Notes under the pieces: model-generated
What the model was told of the DNA's origin: nothing
The model's input: the letters and a program-made list of their open reading frames with translations, nothing else
Database searches by the model: none
Position numbers and translations under genes: made by a program
Assembly: GCA_018894105.1 (NCBI GenBank)
Contig: CM032123.1
Coordinates: forward strand, 28,187,744-28,251,743
From: Jacaranda mimosifolia
Taxonomy: Eukaryota; Streptophyta; Magnoliopsida; Lamiales; Bignoniaceae
DNA length: 64,000 nucleotides
Reading direction: 5' to 3'
In this document: in pieces, positions 57,885 through 64,000 of the stretch
Numbering within the stretch: the stretch's first letter is position 1
Layout of the letters: each line of letters opens with the position of its first letter

Positions 57885-60334
57885 TGTAACACCCCTATAA
57901 ATTCAGTTGGTGAAAATTTAATAATAATAATAATAATTATTATATTATTATTATTATTGTGGTGGTGGTTGTTATTTTTTCAAAAGTTGGGGGTCAAATT
58001 GTACGAAGGGAAAAACTTAATTGTACAATGAAAATTTTGGGGGCCAACTTATGAATATTTTAGATTAATTAAATGGGTCAATGTGAGGCACTAATAAGTT
58101 GGCGGTTAAATTGGAAGATAATTGAACTTTTGGGGGTTTAATTGAAAAATTGAGAAGTTTTGGTGGTCAATTTGAATTTTTGAAAATTTCACTTTAAATA
58201 CAATTATCCCCTGCATTTTCCTTCCATTTATGCCAGTGCACCCCTCTCTTCCCTCTCCTGTAACCTTTTGTGGACGACGGTGAAACCTCACACATTACTC
58301 ACCAATCTATTCATGTCGTTGTGGCTGTCACAACCATACCACATGCATTGGGAATTGATTGGCGAGGTGATGGAAAATTAAGCTGCAAATTTGCGGTAGA
58401 GCTGACGAGCATGGTGGTTTGGGCGGTGAAAGCTGGAGTTTGAAGGGTTGTTTTTGTAAAGTTCAGTTCAGGGAGTGTTTTGGTGCCTTCAATTTCTAGT
58501 TTTGACTGCTATCAGCGGCAGAATTGGATAGAAATCGTGGCGGCGTAGGTGTCAGCGCTGTAGTTTGGCGGCGAATCTAGAAATTATCTTGGGCATTTCA
58601 TTGTACTTGCTGAGACACACCAGTTGGTGGTGGTGTTTAGCAAACTCGGCGGCTCTGAGATAGAATCCCCGTCTCGTCGTGGTGGTCACGTGTGTGGTAT
58701 TAGCTTTTGGTGATTGAGTTTTGAAATTAGGATTTTTGGTAAGTTGGTAGAATTGGAGTTATTACCAATTAATATGTAATATCCTAAATTATTTCTCAAT
58801 TCTTGAACTGTTAATGAAATGAGAACTTGACTTGGGACTGAACAATACATATGTAATGCTTAGTGACCCGAATTTGTAATATAATATGTAAATCTTGATT
58901 AATTAAGTTAAATTAGGTAATTAAAATTCTAATTCTATGTATATGAAACCTAAGTGAGAAATTGGGTTCTAATAGTAGATTTGATTGTTGTAATTTCATA
59001 ATCGACTTTGTGTAACATTGCAAGAATAATTGTAAAATAGGAATCGGAATTGATTCATTAACCGGAGCAAATATGACCCTAATAGGTATCTGGTATTATC
59101 GATGTAGTTAGCATGTCACCTCTCGATAATTTCAGAACCGAACTTTAAAATATTATATTAAGTGTAAAGCAATCAATAGTAGAATATAAACGGCTTAATT
59201 ATTATTTAAAAGGTCAAAACGAGTGTTTTGACGATAAGTTTGTTTTTTTGATTAGGTGACGAGGAGTTGGGATCCGCAGGACAGTAGACAAGGATAGCAT
59301 TTCTGTGGCAATTAAGGTAAGGGTTAGCCTAACTTTCTTTTGGAAAGTGAATGTTCGTTGATTATTTGAATTCCCTGTGTTTCTCTGTTGAAACTGAATT
59401 GTACTCGTTTTGGTGCCCAGAACTCTTATTGTCCTATCTGTTATTTGTCTTGTATGCCCTACAGCCTTGCCGGCTTCCCTTATTACGTTGATTTTGGGTC
59501 TTGCCAACCAAATTGTATTTTGCATTCCTAATTGAATTGTTCTGCATATCGTTTGTATAGCCTTGTCGGTAATCGTTTATTGATTGTATCGATATACAGG
59601 GATAATGGACAGGGCTGAGTGCCTGGGTATCGAGCGAATGCTTGGGATAATAGATCATATTGAGCAGAATGCTTGGGATAATGGACTGAGCCGCGTGCTT
59701 GGGTACTAACCTAATATGCTTGTGTTAATAGAGGAATAAGGAAAATCTGTTATGAATATTATATATTGGGTCACTGTTTGATTATGTTTGTATTCTATTG
59801 TGGGAGCAATAAGGACGGAGATGTTTCCGTTTGCTGAATTTGATATCATTTATGTTCTAAGATAATCTTGTTTCTAATTGAAAAGTCCTACTGATGATAA
59901 ATCTGTTTGTATTGCTGCTCGTTTGATAGTTTTTCTCTGACTGTTTGTCCTATTTCCCTCACTAAATTTTTAGGACTTACCCTTTTTTGTTATCCTTTAT
60001 TCTCTTCCCAGACAGGTATGAAAGAAGACTGTGGGCTTAAGGCTTGCTCGGGGAGACCATTTTATAATAGATTAGGTGTTATGTATGTATATATAAACTA
60101 TACACCTAATTGTAGCTTTAAGACTTGAGAATGGTTGTTATGTTTGAATGTTAACAGGAGACTTTTGTGTATGTATATGTTGCACTCTTTGTAGTGTTCT
60201 TTCGGGTTTAGAATTACATTGCTAACTTTTGAAACTTATTGAATTTTAGGCTTTTTCAATTGTCTGTTATATTATGATTTAAGTTTGAACTAGTGGCACC
60301 TCAATTTAGGGATTACCTTGGATGGGGCACCACA
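57885..60334 (+). repeat. Solo gypsy-type LTR, complete
   Basis: It starts TGTAACACCCCTATAAATTC and ends GATGGGGCACCACA, the same ends as the solo LTR at 23011-26428. The first half follows the truncated copy at 8975-10225. It contains (TAA)n at 57918-57958, GGGGGTCAA words, a GC-rich 58240-58720 section, CCTTGCCGGC near 59465 and a repeat cluster (59601-59710). The flanks AAAAT and GAGAA do not match, so any target duplication has decayed. No internal region adjoins it. The small frames within are not genes. Confidence 0.8.
59601..59710 (+). repeat. GATAATGGAC / TGCTTGGG repeat cluster in the solo LTR
   Basis: Three imperfect units of about 35 bp share GGGATAATGGAC (or ATAGATC), GAG and GTGCTTGGG. 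This is similar in placement to the cluster at 25341-25700. Confidence 0.65.
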
Positions 60335-60987
60335 GAGAAATTAATTATAAAAATTCACCATCAAACAATATGACCCATGTGACTACTGATGATAACAACA
60401 ATGTTATATATGATAATAATAATGTTATGTGCGCACAATTTTTATCATAATCTAATTAGAATTCCTCATTGGAATATATAAGGACCTGTTTTCTTCTCAT
60501 AATGGGTTAGGAAGATGAAGGCACATATCCTTCTTCATCATTTGGTTTGTAACTGTTCATATATAAAGAAGGCTGAGCCATCATGGCCCATAGATGTCAT
60601 TAAAAAACCAACAAGGTGGCTTCATAGGTATAATGTGTTTAAATTACCATTTTATCCTTTTTTTATGCTACAACCACTTGAAAGATCATAGTTTTGATTC
60701 ATTGTACTTTTTTTTCAAATTGACAAAAAGGTTGCTGGCTTTGCTTTAGGTGAGCCACTTTCCCCTCTCATATCATAGAACCAACCAGAATGAAACTTAC
60801 TTTGATTATCGACGAGCTAAATTTGCACAGGAATTATCGAAAATATATGGAACATTTGTTTTAAATAGAAAAGCTATTTTTAGTTAGTGTCTAACAAATT
60901 AATTATACGTTAATTAATATCCAATTTATTAATTTGAGGTTATAGACAAGAAGATTTATCTAAGCGATTTTGTTTTTAAAATGATCA
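60335..60987. other. Spacer, nothing recognised
   Basis: AT-rich sequence with no motif-bearing ORF on either strand. Confidence 0.55.
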
Positions 60988-62460
60988 TCACCTCATATTC
61001 AGCTTTACTATTAGAGATCGAAAAGTTGAAATCTTACCGCATATACTCGAGTTTGTATCCTTAGGGGCCTTCAGGAAATATCTCTGCTTTGCTACTGGAT
61101 TAGCTGGAGGATCTATTCGCGTAAAGAGTCCAGGTTGAAAGAGAGCTTCATGCATCATTTTGACGTCTTCTACTAGGAAATCAACCAAGACTTGTGCCTT
61201 GATGATGGGTTGAGGACAATACTCAATCTTGTATTGACTCACTTAATGGCCTATTTCACTAGTCTTCTAGAAGCCTCTAGATTGCTAAGTATCCTTTTCA
61301 ATGGATAGTTGGTGAGCATTATGGTCTTAGTGAGCTTAAAAGTAAAGACAGAGCTTTCCGACGACAGTCACTACAACGAGGGCCAACTTCTCGATGAGGG
61401 AGTACCTTACCTCCTTTATAGGAGGTGATTGACATAGTACACCAGTTGGCGCTCTGTTTCTTGCTCTTATACCAAGGCAACACTAACTGCTACTTTGATG
61501 CTAATTAGGTACAAGTATAAAAGTTTGCCCATCCTTAGCTTCCTTAGCAAATGGAGATGACATCAAGTATGCCTTCAATTGCTGGAAAGCTTTGTTACAC
61601 TCCTTAGTCCATGCAAAGAACTTGGCTCCTCTTAGGATCTTGAAGAATGATAGTCTTTTTTTTTTTGGAGCGAGAAATGAAATAATTCAAGGCAATAAGT
61701 GTTTGGCCAGCATCTACACTTCATTAACATTGCGTAGAGATGGAATTTGGAGTTCTACTTTGATTTTATTGGGGTTGGCTTCAATCTTCGTTCCCAATAC
61801 CACATATCTTAAGAACTTTCCTCTACACACACCGAAGGCATATTTTTTTAAAATAGGTTACAAATTATATTTCCTCAGAATGTAGAAGCACTCTTCTAGG
61901 TCCCAAGGTGGTCTCTCTATTTATGGCTCTTGACCAGTATGTGTCTTTGTATACATCCATGTTTCTCCCAATCATTTCTTAAACATGTGATTTACTAGTC
62001 TGATATGTAGAGCCTGTATTCTTGAACCCTAAAGGTATCACATTGTAGCAATATGTTCCATGGGCTGTTATGAAGCTCGTCTTTTCCTAATCCTCTGGGG
62101 CTAGAGGAATCTAGTTGTACCCTTGGTATGCATTAAGGAATATCAATATCTCATAGTCTACCGTGGAATCCCATTAGCATACCTATTCATGGGAGTAGGA
62201 ATGAGTCTTTCAAGTAAGCCTTATTTAGGTTGGTGAAATCGATGCACATCCTCAATTTTCCATTAGGTTTAGTCCACGTTAGCCTAGCCACTCAAGATAT
62301 TGGGCCATTTTAATGTACTTTACCTCCAACAACTTGTCCACGTCCTGCTTGATTATTTAGTTTCGCCCTGCTCCAAAGTTCCTCATCTTCTACTTTACTA
62401 GCCATGCATCTAGGTTTAGAATGAGATAGTGCATAATGACATCGAAAGAGATTCCTCACA
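60988..62460 (-). pseudogene. Decayed gypsy pol fragment (RT and start of RNase H), Tat/Ogre-like
   Basis: Reading leftward, about 62400-62230 holds the RT start with RNFGAGRN, VDKLLEVKYIK, QYLEWL and CIDFTNLNK. About 62050-61970 has YCYNVIPLGFKNTGSTYQ and IGRNMDVY. The catalytic position at 61940-61951 reads YKDT instead of YVDD. LEECFYILRKYNL, FAWTKECNKAFQQLKAYL and finally SQYKIEYCPQPIIKAQVLVD (RNase H region, 61242-60988) follow. Stops and frameshifts are many, and the motif order and wording fit plant Tat/Ogre-type gypsy RT. Integrase is missing, so the fragment is truncated on the left. It cannot encode an active enzyme. Confidence 0.82.
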
Positions 62461-62944
62461 AGTCCACCACGCTCTATGCGAAGAGGTCATGTTTCTCCCT
62501 TAGGAAGAGTACTAACTCCTTCTTGAAATCTGGGTCTAAGAGAGCTCTGATCTTAGTAGTCTTCAGTGGTTGTTTAAGACAATCTCCACAGTCTTGAGCT
62601 CTTCTTTGGATCCAGAACCAGATTCCCCAACTTTTTTTTTCCAACCATGGGACTCTAATTGGGAGAGGTCTCCTACATTTATAGCTTGAGTACCTTATGG
62701 CTCGTGCTCTCTCTTGGATGGGATATCAGAGACAAGTTAGGCTTTGGTATCAGGGATGCATTAGTCTCCCGTTCCATCACCAACGGACAGAGTGCCTTTG
62801 GTTAGCCATGCTTCGCGTTATCACGTTAGGGTATCAATAAAGCACTAGAAGTTTGAGTTCTGGATCTCATTTGCATTCTCAACATTCTTTCTTCTCTGCT
62901 AAGATTTCCCACAAATAGAGTCAAGATGATGCTGCTTGGAAATA
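62461..62944. other. Upstream flank of the gypsy pol fragment
   Basis: Little is readable. On the minus strand near 62900-62930, TTTGTGGGAAATC resembles the GTCTGTGGGAA part of a Tat-type primer binding region. If so, gag was deleted between it and RT. This is weak. Confidence 0.35.
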
Positions 62945-63820
62945 GAACTAGGGTTCTTTTTGGAAATCACTATGTTTTTCTGAGTTCTTTGTTAGAGCTC
63001 TAATTTTTTGCAAATAATTTTTCGTGTCTGATATTTTGGGACTGGTATTTATTGTGTTTGACTCCTTAAGGGGGTTTGGCCCGCTTGGGTTTTGATGTCT
63101 ATCTTGGTGGGCTTGATCAATTGGGTTCTTTGGCTTCTTCATTTACTTATTATTTAATTAATGTAGCCCTTTTAGTCTCTTTTTACTTTTTTTCCCTTAA
63201 GGATTTAATTTGTCGTATCACCTATAATTTTTAAAAAAAAAAATCATCTATATATACTATCATAGTAACAAAAATTTTCACAGCCATTGTATTTTAATTA
63301 ATATCTTAAAGCTAATTTGCATAGACTATTTATGTACTTCAACATCTTAGATTTTACGATAATAGATGTAATTATATAATATTTCATTGTAACCAAAAAA
63401 AATATAAGTATTTCATTTGTACATTTTTGCGAGGTTAAATTGATAGTGTTATGGAAGTAACAGTTATTTTACATTACTATCTAATGCTACATGGAGATGG
63501 AGTTAGGGTCTTTTCTGATAGTTGGTCGGAGTTTTTTTTTTTTTTTTTTCCCAGGATGCGGTGCGGAGAGTTCTTAGTTCTCAAATTTTTGCAAATGATT
63601 TTCCGTGCTCAATTTTTTTGGGGGGCTTATTTATTTTTTTTTCTTAGTGAGTTGTAGCCTATTAAGTTATTAATGATGCCCTTCTTGGTGAGCTTAGTCA
63701 ATTGGGCTCTCTGACATTTTCATTCATTTATTTATTTAATTCATTGAGCCTTTTTAGTCCATGCTTATTTTTTTTACCCTTGTGAACTTAATTTGTTATA
63801 TCACTACTATTATTGCTAAA
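62945..63820. repeat. Imperfect direct repeat, about 300 bp per copy
   Basis: The copies at about 62975-63225 and 63555-63805 share order: TTTTTGCAAAT(A/G)ATTTT, CTTGGTG(G/A)GCTT with CAATTGGG, TTCATT(T/C)A, GAGCC or TAGCCCTTTTAGTC, and ATTTGT(C/T)(G/A)TATCAC. They may be remnants of an old LTR or a segmental duplication. No gene is visible. From 63821 to 64000 I see only AT-rich sequence. Confidence 0.65.
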
Positions 63821-64000
63821 AAATTTTTTGTTTCAATTTGAAATTTGTTGTAATACAAATATTAGAATTTCATTCTATTTTTCTATAAAAGGAAAAAGAA
63901 GAAGCAAAGAAATAACCACTAGGTACGTTATCAAAGTAGATGAAAAAACATCCAAAACTAAGTCGAAATATAGTACACATGCTTATTTTAACTTTGTAAG

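Noticed and set aside
57885..60334. Possible 5-bp target duplication of the solo LTR
   Set aside because: AAAAT at the left and GAGAA at the right do not match, so I report no duplication.

Overview
The window is nuclear DNA of a flowering plant, almost certainly a eudicot. It is AT-rich, full of LTR retrotransposons, CACTA, MULE and MITE transposons, and it carries one intron-containing gene of a plant RNA-binding family. I see no bacterial operon, CRISPR array, or convincing tRNA or rRNA gene. Nearly everything outside 49.2-57.1 kb is transposon-derived.

Left third (1-17.9 kb). A minus-strand gypsy-type element at 1-8717 has about 3-kb LTRs, a PBS and a polypurine tract, but only a broken gag (a TR-GAG-like non-autonomous element). 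A Tourist-like MITE sits in one LTR. Then come a truncated giant LTR (8975-10225) split by a hairpin MITE, a second Tourist-like MITE (11208-11602), AT-rich spacer, and a diverged solo LTR (about 14875-17881).

Centre (17.93-43.96 kb). One copia element (A), with both LTRs, PBS, PPT and a possible TTTTT target duplication, has been expanded to 26 kb by nested insertions. Copia B (19039-29175, minus strand, TSD CCAAT) lies in its gag. B is itself split in the integrase by a 3.4-kb solo LTR (TSD CCATT). A hAT-like MITE lies between integrase and reverse transcriptase. A 10.6-kb CACTA element (31820-42435, TSD AGT) splits the reverse transcriptase. Inside the CACTA is a 6.0-kb MULE (35858-41875) with 151-bp terminal inverted repeats, a nearly complete MURA-type transposase gene and a separate GRF zinc-finger gene. 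One MULE arm is split by a 688-bp hAT MITE (TSD GTCCCAAG). In most cases the host reading resumes across the junction, so the insertion order can be read directly.

Right part (44-64 kb). AT-rich spacer holds a MITE and a small SINE-like retroposon. The one host gene follows: a six-exon plus-strand gene (CDS 49513-54313, 289 aa) for a single-RRM protein of the plant RBM24/38-like (SEB4/ARP1-like) family, with candidate upstream ORFs and probable introns in the 3' UTR. A solo gypsy-type LTR (57885-60334), a decayed minus-strand gypsy pol fragment (60988-62460) and a direct repeat (62945-63820) close the window.

There is no pathway or operon logic here. The window shows one housekeeping-type gene beside a deep record of sequential transposition. 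All boundaries and translations were read by eye, and no alignment or database search was run.
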